A stretch of DNA of 64,000 nt. Source: Pedobacter frigiditerrae (GTDB lineage: Bacteria > Bacteroidota > Bacteroidia > Sphingobacteriales > Sphingobacteriaceae). The stretch covers positions 248,301-312,300 of the forward strand of contig NZ_SJSK01000003.1 in NCBI RefSeq assembly GCF_004331645.1. The letters run 5' to 3'. Within the stretch, counting starts at the first letter, position 1, and each line of letters begins with the position of its first letter. Of this stretch, positions 1-8,538 are shown in pieces. The notes under the pieces are model-generated. The model was not told where the DNA came from and ran no database searches. It worked only from the letters and a program-made list of their open reading frames with translations. Made by a program: the position numbers and the translations under genes.

Positions 1-979
1 CAGAACTGTTTTAGTTTCAGAAAAAACAACTACAAAACCAGAAATTGGTGCAACATTAACAGTAGAAAGCGAATCTAATCAGGCTTATCCGTTATCAGAA
101 TTGACAACAAAAAAAGGGACTTACGGAAGCTTACCCTTAAATTTGGATCCTAGCAAAAAATATAGACTTAGAATTAGAACTGCCAATGGGACTATTTATT
201 TATCTGATTTTGTAGAGACTAAAGTATCTCCTGTAATTGATCTGGTAGGTTATGATGCAGATGTTACTAAGGGACTACAGATTTATGTAAATACCAAAGA
301 CCAAACCAATAAATCTCGCTATTATAGATGGGAATATGAAGAGACATGGATATTCTATTCGGCTTACCAATCTCTTTTAATGTGGGATGGAAAGGATGTA
401 GTGGGTAGAAGTTCTGCTAATTCTATTTACCAATGTTGGGGTAATACAAAATCTAGTACGATAGTGCTTGGATCTTCTGTAAAACTTGATAAGGATGTGA
501 TTTTTAAACAACCAATAATACTTAATCCTTCAACATCAGAAAAATTTACAGAGAAGTATAGCATTTTGGTTAAACAGTATACACTAACCAAAGAAGCTTA
601 TGATTTTTGGCAAAACCTTAAAAAGAATACAGAATCCTTAGGTTCTATTTTTGATGCACAACCCTCACAATTGACTGGGAATATTCATAATCAGGCTAAT
701 CCTCTAGAACCAGTTATAGGATTTATAAGCGCCGGGACAATTCAAAAACAAAGGATATACATCACAAAAGGAGAATTGCCAGGTTTTACTAAACCGTTGA
801 ATGCCGATTGTAATGCTGCTGTTGTAGAGCCTACTACACCACTTGACTTTCCACTTTATTTTCAATCAGGGTTTACGGTGCCAATTGCTTTTGTTGGCAC
901 AGGCGTATTGGCATCAAGTAAGGAATGTGTAGACTGTACTTTAAGGGGAACAAATAAAAAACCTGCCTTTTGGCAATAA
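1..979 (+). CDS. DUF4249 family protein, 5' end outside window
   Basis: The reading frame is open from base 2 through the left edge, so this is the C-terminal part (about 326 residues) of a longer protein. DUF4249 proteins are secreted or surface-exposed proteins of Bacteroidota, usually encoded next to a TonB-dependent receptor; their molecular role is unknown. Family features seen here are the GATLTVE segment near the edge, KKYRLRIRTANG followed by YLSDFVE, the SRYYRWEYEETW block, and a C-terminal block with CVDCTLRGTNKKPAFW, where two Cys lie close together. An internal TTG at 101 could be mistaken for a start, but upstream codons continue the family pattern without a break. The next gene begins 11 bases after the stop, which suggests an operon. 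Family assignment is fairly sure; function is not known. Confidence 0.85.
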   Translation, partial: RTVLVSEKTTTKPEIGATLTVESESNQAYPLSELTTKKGTYGSLPLNLDPSKKYRLRIRTANGTIYLSDFVETKVSPVIDLVGYDADVTKGLQIYVNTKDQTNKSRYYRWEYEETWIFYSAYQSLLMWDGKDVVGRSSANSIYQCWGNTKSSTIVLGSSVKLDKDVIFKQPIILNPSTSEKFTEKYSILVKQYTLTKEAYDFWQNLKKNTESLGSIFDAQPSQLTGNIHNQANPLEPVIGFISAGTIQKQRIYITKGELPGFTKPLNADCNAAVVEPTTPLDFPLYFQSGFTVPIAFVGTGVLASSKECVDCTLRGTNKKPAFWQ

Positions 980-990
980 AAATAGTTTTG

Positions 991-3363
991 ATGAGAAAAG
1001 TATTTAGCAGAATAACCGTTGTTTTCTTATTGATGTATGTTCATTCTAGCATTAAAGCTCAGGTATTAGAGAAGGTACAGAATGCGTTTACAACATACCA
1101 AAAAAATGTTTTTCAAGAAAAGATGTTTATTCATACCGATAAGGAGCAATACTTAGCGGGTGAAGTATTATGGCTAAAGATTTATATTGTTGATGCTAAT
1201 CAGCATCAACCTGCCGACTTAAGTAAAGTTGCTTACATCGAATTATTAGATCAACTTAATCAACCAGTTAAACAATTAAAAATTTCCCTTAAAAATGGAA
1301 GTGGAAATGGTGCAGTTGAACTTCCAAAAACTTTAAAAAATGGTTCATATAGGCTTAGGGGTTATACAAACTGGATGAAAAATTTTGATGTAGCGTTATT
1401 TTTTGAAAAGAAAATCACTTTACTTAACGCACAAATTTCTCCTGCTGGTTCAAATCTAGCTAAGAGAAATTTTAATATTCAATTTTTTGCTGAAGGTGGA
1501 GATTTAGTTGAGGGATTGAAAAGCAATGTAGGTTTTAAGGCAGTTGGTGAAAATGGAAGAGGTTTAGATTTAGCTGGGGCAATAGTCAATCAAAAAAACG
1601 ATACTATAGTAAGATTTAAACCATCAAGATTTGGCATTGGAAAGTTCCCGTTTACTCCTGAACCAAATATGAGTTATAGGGCCATTATAACTTCTTTAGG
1701 TAAGGAGAAGATAGAAAAAGAGTTTTTAACGGCCAAAAAGATAGGTTATGTGATGTCTGTAAATAAGCAAAAAGATGGTAATTTGATAGTCGACCTTAAT
1801 TCGAGTATGAAAAATGAAAAGGTATATCTTCTTTCTCATCATGGCAAAAATATCTCCAACGTTATTGCTACGGATGTAATTGGTGGGAAAGCATCTTTTT
1901 TTATTGAAACAGCAAAGCTTGATGAAGGCGTATCTCATTTTACCATTTTTAATGAGGCCGGAACCGCAATATGTGAACGATTATTTTTTAAACTGCCAAA
2001 TAAAAAGCTAGATATTCAGCTAACAACTGATCAATCGCAATATTCATTACGCAAAAAAGTAGATGTAAATGTATTGTTAAAAAATCCAATAGGTATTGTT
2101 AATTCTGCTGATCTTTCAGTAAGTGTACATAAAATAGATTCATTGCAAGGGATCGATGAAAGTGATATCATGAGTTACTTTTGGCTGGTTTCTGAATTGA
2201 AAGGGTATGTAGAAAGCCCTTCATATTATTTTACAAATAGCGAAGAAGCGTATTCAGATTTAAATAATTTGCTAATTACACAAGGCTGGCGCAGGTTTAA
2301 TTGGAGTGATGTAATGCAGTCCAAAAAACCTGAATTTAAATTCTTGCCAGAGTATAATGGGCACTTGATTAAGGGTAAAGTAAAGGAGAAGAATGGAAAA
2401 ACACTTAATTATGCCAATGTGTATTTAGGCAGTGCCGGAAAAATTGGTCAGTTTTATGAGGCTTTAAGTGATACTGCTGGTAATTTTACATTTAATACTA
2501 AAGATTTTTATGGATTAAATGAAATCGTTGTTCAAACAAATCAAAAAGATACTTCAGCTATAATTACTATTCAAAGCCCATTTTTTGAAAAATATAGCAT
2601 ATTTAATGTAACTGATTTCAAGTTTAGTCAGCATTTAATTGATCAGTTCGAAAACTACAATATGTACACTCAGGTTCAGCATACTTATAATCCTAACAAA
2701 TTTAATAGTTCAAATGGTTTGGTAACTGATAGTGTTACCTTTTATGGTAAAGCTTTTAAAAGTTATAAATTTAACGATTATGATCGCTTTAATACCATGG
2801 AAGAAAGCTTAAGAGAAGTAGTTAAGGAAACTTTTATATCAAAAAGTGAAGATGGTTATCGCATTAAGTTATTGGCCAAGGATGTGCCATTAGACGATGA
2901 TCCTCTAGTGCTTTTAGATGGATTGCCCTATTTTAATATGGATAAGGTTATGGCGATTGATCCTAATAAAATTGAAAGATTGGAAATCGTTCCAGAATCT
3001 TATCATTATGGCTCATCGAAGTTTGATGGAATATTGAGTTTTTTTAGTTTCAAAAGTAATTTGGCAAATATTGAGATTAATCCAAACTCAGTAGTATTGG
3101 ATTATGATGGACTACAATTAAAAAGAGAGTTTTATAATCCATCATACGATTCTGAATCCCAGATGAATAATCGATTACCAGACTTTAGAAATGTGCTTTA
3201 TTGGTCGCCAAATATTAGTATTAACGATAAAGGGGAGGGTAAAATAACTTTTTATACTTCAGATGTTGCTGGAACATATATCGGCATAATAAACGGCTTG
3301 TCAAATAATGGTAACGTTGGGAATGCCCATTTTACTTTTAAGGTCAATGAGAAAATCAATTGA
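991..3363 (+). CDS. Secreted MG2-domain (alpha-2-macroglobulin-like) surface protein
   Basis: Protein of 790 residues. I place the start at ATG 991 rather than the in-frame TTG at 970, because 991 gives a clean signal peptide (MRKVFSRITVVFLLMYVHSSIKAQ) and does not overlap the upstream stop at 979. The segment FIHTDKEQYLAGEVLWLK (about residues 46-63) is the MG2 macroglobulin-like motif found in large Bacteroidota envelope proteins that pair with TonB-dependent receptors or DUF4249 proteins. Around residues 460-490, a KGKVKEKNGKTLNYANVYL segment looks like a carboxypeptidase-regulatory-like fold. Near residue 650, LVLLDGLPYFNMDKVMAIDP resembles a TonB receptor plug segment. The C-terminus (LYWSPNISINDKGEGKITFYTSD) is typical of this group. 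The probable location is the periplasm or outer membrane surface. Substrate unknown. Confidence 0.8.
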   Translation: MRKVFSRITVVFLLMYVHSSIKAQVLEKVQNAFTTYQKNVFQEKMFIHTDKEQYLAGEVLWLKIYIVDANQHQPADLSKVAYIELLDQLNQPVKQLKISLKNGSGNGAVELPKTLKNGSYRLRGYTNWMKNFDVALFFEKKITLLNAQISPAGSNLAKRNFNIQFFAEGGDLVEGLKSNVGFKAVGENGRGLDLAGAIVNQKNDTIVRFKPSRFGIGKFPFTPEPNMSYRAIITSLGKEKIEKEFLTAKKIGYVMSVNKQKDGNLIVDLNSSMKNEKVYLLSHHGKNISNVIATDVIGGKASFFIETAKLDEGVSHFTIFNEAGTAICERLFFKLPNKKLDIQLTTDQSQYSLRKKVDVNVLLKNPIGIVNSADLSVSVHKIDSLQGIDESDIMSYFWLVSELKGYVESPSYYFTNSEEAYSDLNNLLITQGWRRFNWSDVMQSKKPEFKFLPEYNGHLIKGKVKEKNGKTLNYANVYLGSAGKIGQFYEALSDTAGNFTFNTKDFYGLNEIVVQTNQKDTSAIITIQSPFFEKYSIFNVTDFKFSQHLIDQFENYNMYTQVQHTYNPNKFNSSNGLVTDSVTFYGKAFKSYKFNDYDRFNTMEESLREVVKETFISKSEDGYRIKLLAKDVPLDDDPLVLLDGLPYFNMDKVMAIDPNKIERLEIVPESYHYGSSKFDGILSFFSFKSNLANIEINPNSVVLDYDGLQLKREFYNPSYDSESQMNNRLPDFRNVLYWSPNISINDKGEGKITFYTSDVAGTYIGIINGLSNNGNVGNAHFTFKVNEKIN

Positions 3364-3479
3364 TTTCAAAGATTAACAAGCCATATCTGCCATTTGAATC
3401 AAGGTTAAAGAATCTCTTCCTGTAAATAAATCAATGATGATTGTCTATCTTAATTTTTACGCAAGCATAATTTGCCGGT

Positions 3480-3737
3480 TTAGGCTACGTTATCTATGGC
3501 TTGTACAGATTTTATATAATTACAAAGCGCCACCGTTGGGAAATTCATGAACTTTGCCTTAACAAGGGTAGTACCCACAGCATAGCTAGCTAATCCAGTA
3601 CTAAAAAGTTCTATTAATTGCTCATTATTTTCATCGCCAGTGGATAACGCTTTAATTAGTGCAATTTCTTTCCTGTCTTCTGGTATAAGCTCTATTCTTA
3701 CAGTAGTTTTTGATACGTATTGGTAGTGATATTTCAT
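3480..3737 (-). CDS. Small conserved-looking protein of unknown function
   Basis: An 85-residue soluble protein with no signal peptide or membrane segment. It begins MKYHYQYVSKTTVRIELIPEDRKEIALI; the middle (KALSTGDENNEQLIELFSTGLASYAVG) looks helical. I do not recognise a family. It is supported as a gene by its isolated intergenic position, normal amino-acid composition, and a TATGTTTG promoter-like element upstream on the same strand at 3783-3790. It is convergent with the MG2 protein gene. Moderate confidence that it is real. Confidence 0.55.
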   Translation of the reverse strand: MKYHYQYVSKTTVRIELIPEDRKEIALIKALSTGDENNEQLIELFSTGLASYAVGTTLVKAKFMNFPTVALCNYIKSVQAIDNVA

Positions 3738-3782
3738 TTGAGCGTTTGTGCTTGGCTAAATTATGAAAAATGGCCTTAAATG

Positions 3783-3790
3783 CAAACATA
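3783..3790 (-). promoter_or_regulatory. Putative -7 promoter element
   Basis: CAAACATA on the plus strand reads TATGTTTG on the minus strand, matching the Bacteroidota TAnnTTTG element. It lies 45 bases upstream of the ATG at 3737. I saw no FNR-like box at the spacing used by the oxygen-regulated promoters elsewhere in the window. Confidence 0.35.
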
Positions 3791-3875
3791 TTCGTTCATT
3801 GTAATTACTTATTGCCATAAATAGTGAAACAAAGTCTTTATTGCTGATGTTATTTAAGATAATTAAGCAACAGTT

Positions 3876-4388
3876 ATGAAAGACGAGCATAAATTAGAGA
3901 ACTCAATTGTGATTAAGGAAAATGAGAGGAGAGGGGATAAAATAATTTTTGATACCCTGATCAAGGAAAAGTTAGCCCACGTAATCGTAATTAAAGATAA
4001 TGGGGATTATCACATCAACCTTGATGGTGAAGACTTGGGTTATTACGTTAAAGCTGATGATGGAACAATTACTCGTCATACCCAGCCTAAAGGCGCTCAT
4101 TTAGATCCTGAAGCCTATTTTAAACCTATTGAGGCAAAAATTGAAGAATTGGAAGCTGCAGGTGTACAATGGATTAAACAAAGCCCTATTGAGCCAAAAG
4201 AGGAAGTTGTGTTACCAAGTACAGCTCCAAAAGATGGTTTAGATAATACGGGTACACAAGGTTATGATTCGTTAACCGATGATGCTTTTACTGGATCTTC
4301 TAAAAAACCAGCAGAACATCCCGGTGAATACCAGAGCAGAACTGGAAGTTCATCTAAGGATTTTCATGACGGAAAAGATGATTTATAA
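3876..4388 (+). CDS. Hydrophilic protein of unknown function
   Basis: A 170-residue acidic, soluble protein without signal peptide. The N-terminal half (residues 1-90) contains short beta-type stretches such as KIIFDTLIKEKLAHVIVIKDNGDYHINLDGEDLGYYVK. The C-terminal third is rich in Pro, Gly, Ser, Asp and Lys and is probably disordered. I do not recognise a family. It is a single gene between two minus-strand units, ends 12 bases before the stop of the convergent DUF6544-like gene, and has no strong promoter that I can see. Confidence 0.6.
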   Translation: MKDEHKLENSIVIKENERRGDKIIFDTLIKEKLAHVIVIKDNGDYHINLDGEDLGYYVKADDGTITRHTQPKGAHLDPEAYFKPIEAKIEELEAAGVQWIKQSPIEPKEEVVLPSTAPKDGLDNTGTQGYDSLTDDAFTGSSKKPAEHPGEYQSRTGSSSKDFHDGKDDL

Positions 4389-4399
4389 TAACCTAATAA

Positions 4400-5167
4400 T
4401 CAGTTGCTAAAAATGATGTTATTAATCTCTCCCTTAAAGTAGGTTAAATCACCTTGTGGGAAATTCCAAGTGGCAGAAAATGCGGAAGGGAAGGTAATGT
4501 CATTATGTTTGATGTAGGTTTTACATTCGGCCGTCCATTTTGTTTCCAGAAAATTGCCATTGCTTTGGGTGTAATACCTATCATTAGTTTCGAACTTTAT
4601 AACCTGAAAGTTTTCATTGAAATAAAATAGGCCAACAGCCTTTAACCCATGGTAGTTAATGGTACCTCTAACTGTATATAAATCTATTTCTTCCCATTGG
4701 GTATAGGTTTGTAATGCATAATCGGGGATAATCATGGTTTCTGCAAGTAGTGTAACTAATTCTGCTTTATCCATTTGATAACCTTTTGCATCAACCAGTT
4801 TAAATAAGCCTGCTGCCTTAACCATCATGTTTCCATTACCATGCCGAAAGCTATCTAAAGCTTCGATACCAATTAAACCAAAAACTTTGGTGCTCATGTA
4901 AACCAATCGAATAGGGTCTGGCAAAAAATTATGTTGTACACAGGTAATAGATTTCCAACTGCCCTTTTTTGAAAGTTTTAGCCTTGCATTTTTCCATTCA
5001 ATTTTTACTTGATGGATATTGCCTAAGGACAAACAACCAGATTGTAATACGAAATGTTGTAGGGCAGTAGGTAGATCTGAAACAGCTCGTTTACCGGTAT
5101 ATATCTTTTTAACCAATGCCCTGGCCCTTCTTAGCTCAGTAGAAAAATAATGCTTCAAGTTTCCCAT
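4400..5167 (-). CDS. DUF6544-like protein
   Basis: Protein of 255 residues starting at ATG 5167 (MGNLKHYFSTELRR). The in-frame TTG at 5182 would overlap the upstream small gene and is less likely. Features that recall the DUF6544 (formerly DUF6920) family are the LPTALQHFVLQSG entry motif, the RLKLSKKGSWKSITCVQHNFL block, HGNGNMMVKAAGLFKLVDAKG, the LLAETMIIPDYALQ motif, and a C-terminal ITFPSAFSATWNFPQGDLTYFKGEI beta segment. The biochemical role of that family is not known. No clear membrane segment is visible. It follows the small membrane peptide by 8 bases and is probably cotranscribed with it. Family assignment is by remembered motif pattern only. Confidence 0.7.
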   Translation of the reverse strand: MGNLKHYFSTELRRARALVKKIYTGKRAVSDLPTALQHFVLQSGCLSLGNIHQVKIEWKNARLKLSKKGSWKSITCVQHNFLPDPIRLVYMSTKVFGLIGIEALDSFRHGNGNMMVKAAGLFKLVDAKGYQMDKAELVTLLAETMIIPDYALQTYTQWEEIDLYTVRGTINYHGLKAVGLFYFNENFQVIKFETNDRYYTQSNGNFLETKWTAECKTYIKHNDITFPSAFSATWNFPQGDLTYFKGEINNIIFSN

Positions 5168-5175
5168 CTTAAATA

Positions 5176-5295
5176 TTACCAACCAATTGTTAGGTGATAA
5201 ATAACTTGTAGCAATATGATCGAGAATCCAATAATGATTATCGGTTTGGTATTGTCTGCCTTACTAACTGGCAATGCTTTGTTTTGGGTTTTCAT
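5176..5295 (-). CDS. Tiny single-pass membrane protein
   Basis: A 39-residue peptide from ATG 5295 (MKTQNKALPVSKADNTKP...) with one hydrophobic segment IIIIGFSIILLQVIYHLTIGW reaching the C-terminus, so a single-span inner-membrane peptide. In-frame ATGs at 5325 and 5358 would lengthen it by 10 or 21 residues. I prefer 5295 because the upstream part has unusual composition for a soluble N-tail. It lies 8 bases upstream of the DUF6544-like gene. Too short to assign a family; it could also be a non-functional open frame. Confidence 0.4.
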   Translation of the reverse strand: MKTQNKALPVSKADNTKPIIIIGFSIILLQVIYHLTIGW

Positions 5296-5441
5296 CGTAT
5301 TTGTTTTGATGAGCCAAATTTCCATGAATCTGTTTAAGTAAAGATTGATGCCTGTCACTTTATGAATTGATGATCAACAATAATTAAACCTTGCCTTACA
5401 TTGAAAATTGATAGCTTTTCTAAGTATAGACTTTTAAAAAG

Positions 5442-5506
5442 TGACTAAAATCATTTTTTTAGGTGATTTGCCTAAGTGTCTAAAATTCTTGATCACAATA
5501 CTTTTG
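5442..5506 (+). promoter_or_regulatory. FNR-type box plus -7 element, promoter of the oxygen-sensing operon
   Basis: TGACTAAAATCA at 5442-5453 is followed by a T7 run. After exactly 45 nt comes TACTTTTG at 5499-5506, a TAnnTTTG -7 element. The predicted transcript starts about 20 bases before ATG 5533. The same box, gap and -7 layout is found at five other promoters in this window. The unit it drives encodes the CRP/FNR-type regulator itself, so autoregulation is likely. The box centre falls near -62, a class I activation distance (inference). Confidence 0.8.
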
Positions 5507-5532
5507 AAATATAAAAAAATCAAAGGGTTATT

Positions 5533-7308
5533 ATGATTCATAAATTTCACATTCCGGTTTTAGGTTTAGGCTTTTCGATAGACACTCCATTAAAAGTGGC
5601 TAAATATGGTATTTCGTCGGTTGTTTCAGTTGTTGATGATGAATTGATTGAACGGATGCGTGAATATCATTGTAAGGAAATTGAATATATTCCGATACCA
5701 AAAAAAGCAGAAGATAGTAGGGCTAGAAGAATTACCTGTTACTTAAATATGTTAGATAAAATGGTTGACTATGATTTCGAAAATATGAAGAAGCTGCCTT
5801 TTGTAGAAGGTAATGAGCTTTGCCGTTATTTCGAAATGCTCCCTGATGATTCTCAATTGAAGCAAGGTTATGAGTTGATGATGGAATATCCAGATGGCGA
5901 GCGCAAAACAATCTTCCAGAATATCCTCCTTAAAAGAATGGAAAAAGGTGCGATTGATGTAAATATCATGGCTAAGGTAGACCGAGTTAATCATGAGAGA
6001 GGAATGGGTTTTACGGGAGATGAAAATAGTGATGCATTGGCAGCATTACGTGGTTTTGCCAAGAGCAGGTTAAAATCATCTTTGGTGCTTTCGGCAGGCA
6101 TGAACCCACGCTTGTATAGTTACCTTGAAGAGTTTGCTGATTTCTATCCCGATGAAAATAATGTATTGAAGAAGAAGATAATTTTAAAGGTAAGCGATTT
6201 CAGATCAGCATTTATACAGGCTAAGTTTTTAGCCAAAAAGGGAATTTGGGTTTCAGAATTTAGGGTAGAGAGTGGTTTAAATTGTGGTGGGCATGCTTTT
6301 GCAACTGCTGGATATTTACTTGGTCCAATTTTGGAAGAGTTTAAGCAAATGAAAAGAAATATGCTTGAAGAACTTTTTACCTTGTATGTAACCGCCTTAA
6401 ATGCTCGGGGAATTAAGAATACTAAGATGCAACCTCAGAAATTGAGCGTACAAGGAGGTATTGGAACAGCCCAGGAGAATGAGTTTTTGCTTCAGCATTA
6501 TAAATTAGATTCAACTGGTTGGGGCAGTCCGTTTTTATTAGTTCCAGAGACCACAAATGTTGACAAGGAAACGCTACAAAAGTTAACTAATGCAAATGAA
6601 GAGTCGTTCTTTTTAAGTAATTCGTCGCCACTGGGTATTCTATTTAATAATTTTAGAAATAGCGGGATTGATATTGAAAGATTGGAAAGGGTTAAAAAGG
6701 GGAAACCCGGAAGCCCATGCACTAAAAAATACCTTTGTACTAATACAGAATTTACTGCCGAACCAATTTGTACAGCTTCTAGGAAATACCAAAGATTTAA
6801 AATAAACGAGTTAAAAGGCAAGGAATTGTCTATTGAAGAGTTTGAAAGAAGGTTAGGGCAAGTAACCGAAAAAGTATGCTTGTGCGAAGGTTTATGTAGT
6901 TCAACCTATCAAAAAATTGGCATTTTAAAACCAAAAGAAAGCAAGGCTGTGGCCATTTGCCCTGGTCCAAATTTAGCTTATTTCTCTAGGATATATTCAT
7001 TAGATGAAATGGTAGGGCACATTTATGGCAAAGTAGATTTATTAGAAAAAGTAAAAAGACCAAACTTTTTTATTAAGGAGTTAGATTTGTATATCAATTA
7101 TTTGAATGCTGAAATAAAAACTTTTTTAGAAGATGTTAATGCAAAAAAACAGCTACAGCTGATCAAATTTAAAACACAACTTTTAAACGGAATCGACTAT
7201 TATAAGTACTTATGCGCTCAATTTTCTAGTCAAAATAACCTTTTCAAGACTAAGTTCTATAAACCATTGATGCTAGCCGAGGCTAAGCTAAATGGCATCA
7301 TTATTTAA
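5533..7308 (+). CDS. Large nitronate-monooxygenase-like protein of unknown function, oxygen-regulated
   Basis: Protein of 591 residues, soluble, no signal peptide. The N-terminus (FHIPVLGLGFSIDTPLKVAK) recalls the glycine-rich opening strand of nitronate monooxygenase / 2-nitropropane dioxygenase TIM barrels. Later segments also fit that fold: EFRVESGLNCGGHAFATAGY near residue 240 (compare the GGH motif that holds FMN and the catalytic His) and SVQGGIGTAQENEFLLQH near 304, the phosphate-binding GGIG. The C-terminal 200 residues carry many Cys (CTKKYLC, ICTAS, VCLCEGLC, ICPGP) in an arrangement that could bind metal or an Fe-S cluster. It is first in a unit with the FixL-like sensor (22-base gap) and the regulator, under an FNR-type promoter. 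The reaction is unknown; flavin binding is inference. Confidence 0.7.
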   Translation: MIHKFHIPVLGLGFSIDTPLKVAKYGISSVVSVVDDELIERMREYHCKEIEYIPIPKKAEDSRARRITCYLNMLDKMVDYDFENMKKLPFVEGNELCRYFEMLPDDSQLKQGYELMMEYPDGERKTIFQNILLKRMEKGAIDVNIMAKVDRVNHERGMGFTGDENSDALAALRGFAKSRLKSSLVLSAGMNPRLYSYLEEFADFYPDENNVLKKKIILKVSDFRSAFIQAKFLAKKGIWVSEFRVESGLNCGGHAFATAGYLLGPILEEFKQMKRNMLEELFTLYVTALNARGIKNTKMQPQKLSVQGGIGTAQENEFLLQHYKLDSTGWGSPFLLVPETTNVDKETLQKLTNANEESFFLSNSSPLGILFNNFRNSGIDIERLERVKKGKPGSPCTKKYLCTNTEFTAEPICTASRKYQRFKINELKGKELSIEEFERRLGQVTEKVCLCEGLCSSTYQKIGILKPKESKAVAICPGPNLAYFSRIYSLDEMVGHIYGKVDLLEKVKRPNFFIKELDLYINYLNAEIKTFLEDVNAKKQLQLIKFKTQLLNGIDYYKYLCAQFSSQNNLFKTKFYKPLMLAEAKLNGIII

Positions 7309-7330
7309 ATATAAATTAGACTATATTTGA

Positions 7331-8533
7331 ATGGAAAACTTAAGTATGGAAAGAGAGAAGTTACTGATTGCCATTATAGAAAATGCTATTGATGGAATTA
7401 TAACGATAGATGATAGAGGGCTAATAGAAAATATAAATCCTGCGGCTTTAGAGCTTTTTGGATTTGAGCGTAGGGAAGATTTGTTAGGAAAAAATGTTTC
7501 GGTATTAATGCCGGAACCAGATAAACACAGGCATGATAGTTACCTTTCAAACTATGAACATACTGGAAAGAAAAAAATCATTGGCATTGGACGTGAAGTA
7601 ACTGGGCAACGAAAAGATGGATCTACTTTCCCTTTTAGGCTTGGTGTAAGTGAAATAAAGTTTGCCGATAGAAGAATTTATACTGGGTTTATTCATGACC
7701 TAAGCAGGCAGAAAGAAGACGAGATTAAAATTAAAAGCTATACTGAAGAGTTAGAGGTAAAAATAAAAGAGCGAACTAAAGAACTCATTAAAACAATTAA
7801 TGAGGTAGAAACGGCTAAAGAAAATATGAGTTTGCTCTTCGAAAAAGAAAAGGAACTTAATCAATTAAAAACCAGGTTTGTTTCCATGGCATCTCACGAG
7901 TTTAGAACGCCTTTAAGTTCTATCCAATTATCAGCTTCGCTAATTAACAAGTACGTAGAGAAGCAGGATGTGGAGAGCGTGGAGAAACATACTGGCAAGA
8001 TCAAAAATGCAATTAATAACCTAACCACCATCTTAAATGACTTTCTATCGCTAGAAAAATTAGAAGCTGGAAAGGTAGAAGCTACTTGCATTTGGTTTGA
8101 CATTATTCCTTTTGCTGAAGAAATTGCAGGTGAAATGCAGTTAATGAGCAAACAGAATCAATTGATTGTTTTTGAACATAGTGGTAACACGGCTCAAGTA
8201 TGTATTGATCCGAACTTGCTTAAAAATTGCATCATCAATCTCATTTCTAATGCCATTAAATATTCTGGCGAAAATACCATGATCCAGTTTAATAGCACTG
8301 TTAGTGAGCATGAGCTGATCATTGATGTTAAAGATAATGGCATAGGCATTCCAGCAACAGAAATGAATAGTTTATTTGAACCTTTTTTTAGGGCGCACAA
8401 TACTGGCGATATTCCTGGAACTGGATTAGGCTTAAACATTGTGAAACGTTACGTAGACCTAATGGAAGGAAGCTGTACCTGCGAGAGTGAGCAAAATGTT
8501 GGTACTACATTTAGACTTCAATTTACATTCTAA
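7331..8533 (+). CDS. fixL: FixL-type haem-PAS oxygen-sensor histidine kinase
   Basis: Soluble kinase of 400 residues. The PAS domain (about 10-130) strongly resembles the haem-binding PAS of rhizobial FixL: MPEPDKHRHDSYL, then IIGIGREVTGQRKDGSTFP and YTGFIHDLSRQ. H68 and R88 sit 20 residues apart, the same spacing as haem ligand H200 and gating R220 in Bradyrhizobium FixL. A coiled linker follows (about 135-180), then HisKA with phospho-acceptor H189 in SHEFRTPLSS and an HATPase domain with DNGIGIP and GTGLGLNIVKRYV. Oxygen binding to the haem should inhibit autophosphorylation. The partner is almost certainly the regulator that starts 5 bases after its stop. No membrane segment is present, unlike some FixL proteins. 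Confidence 0.9.
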   Translation: MENLSMEREKLLIAIIENAIDGIITIDDRGLIENINPAALELFGFERREDLLGKNVSVLMPEPDKHRHDSYLSNYEHTGKKKIIGIGREVTGQRKDGSTFPFRLGVSEIKFADRRIYTGFIHDLSRQKEDEIKIKSYTEELEVKIKERTKELIKTINEVETAKENMSLLFEKEKELNQLKTRFVSMASHEFRTPLSSIQLSASLINKYVEKQDVESVEKHTGKIKNAINNLTTILNDFLSLEKLEAGKVEATCIWFDIIPFAEEIAGEMQLMSKQNQLIVFEHSGNTAQVCIDPNLLKNCIINLISNAIKYSGENTMIQFNSTVSEHELIIDVKDNGIGIPATEMNSLFEPFFRAHNTGDIPGTGLGLNIVKRYVDLMEGSCTCESEQNVGTTFRLQFTF

Positions 8534-8538
8534 ATCAT

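Noticed and set aside
970..990. TTG start for the MG2 protein
   Set aside because: It overlaps the end of the DUF4249 gene and adds residues in front of a good signal peptide; ATG 991 fits better.
5367..5377. TTGATGATCAA, looking like an FNR palindrome
   Set aside because: The half-sites are one base apart in place of four, and there is no TAnnTTTG at the 45-nt gap seen at the other six sites.
7894..8439. Reverse-strand open frames inside the FixL gene
   Set aside because: They are shadows of a well-supported kinase gene, with no motif of their own.
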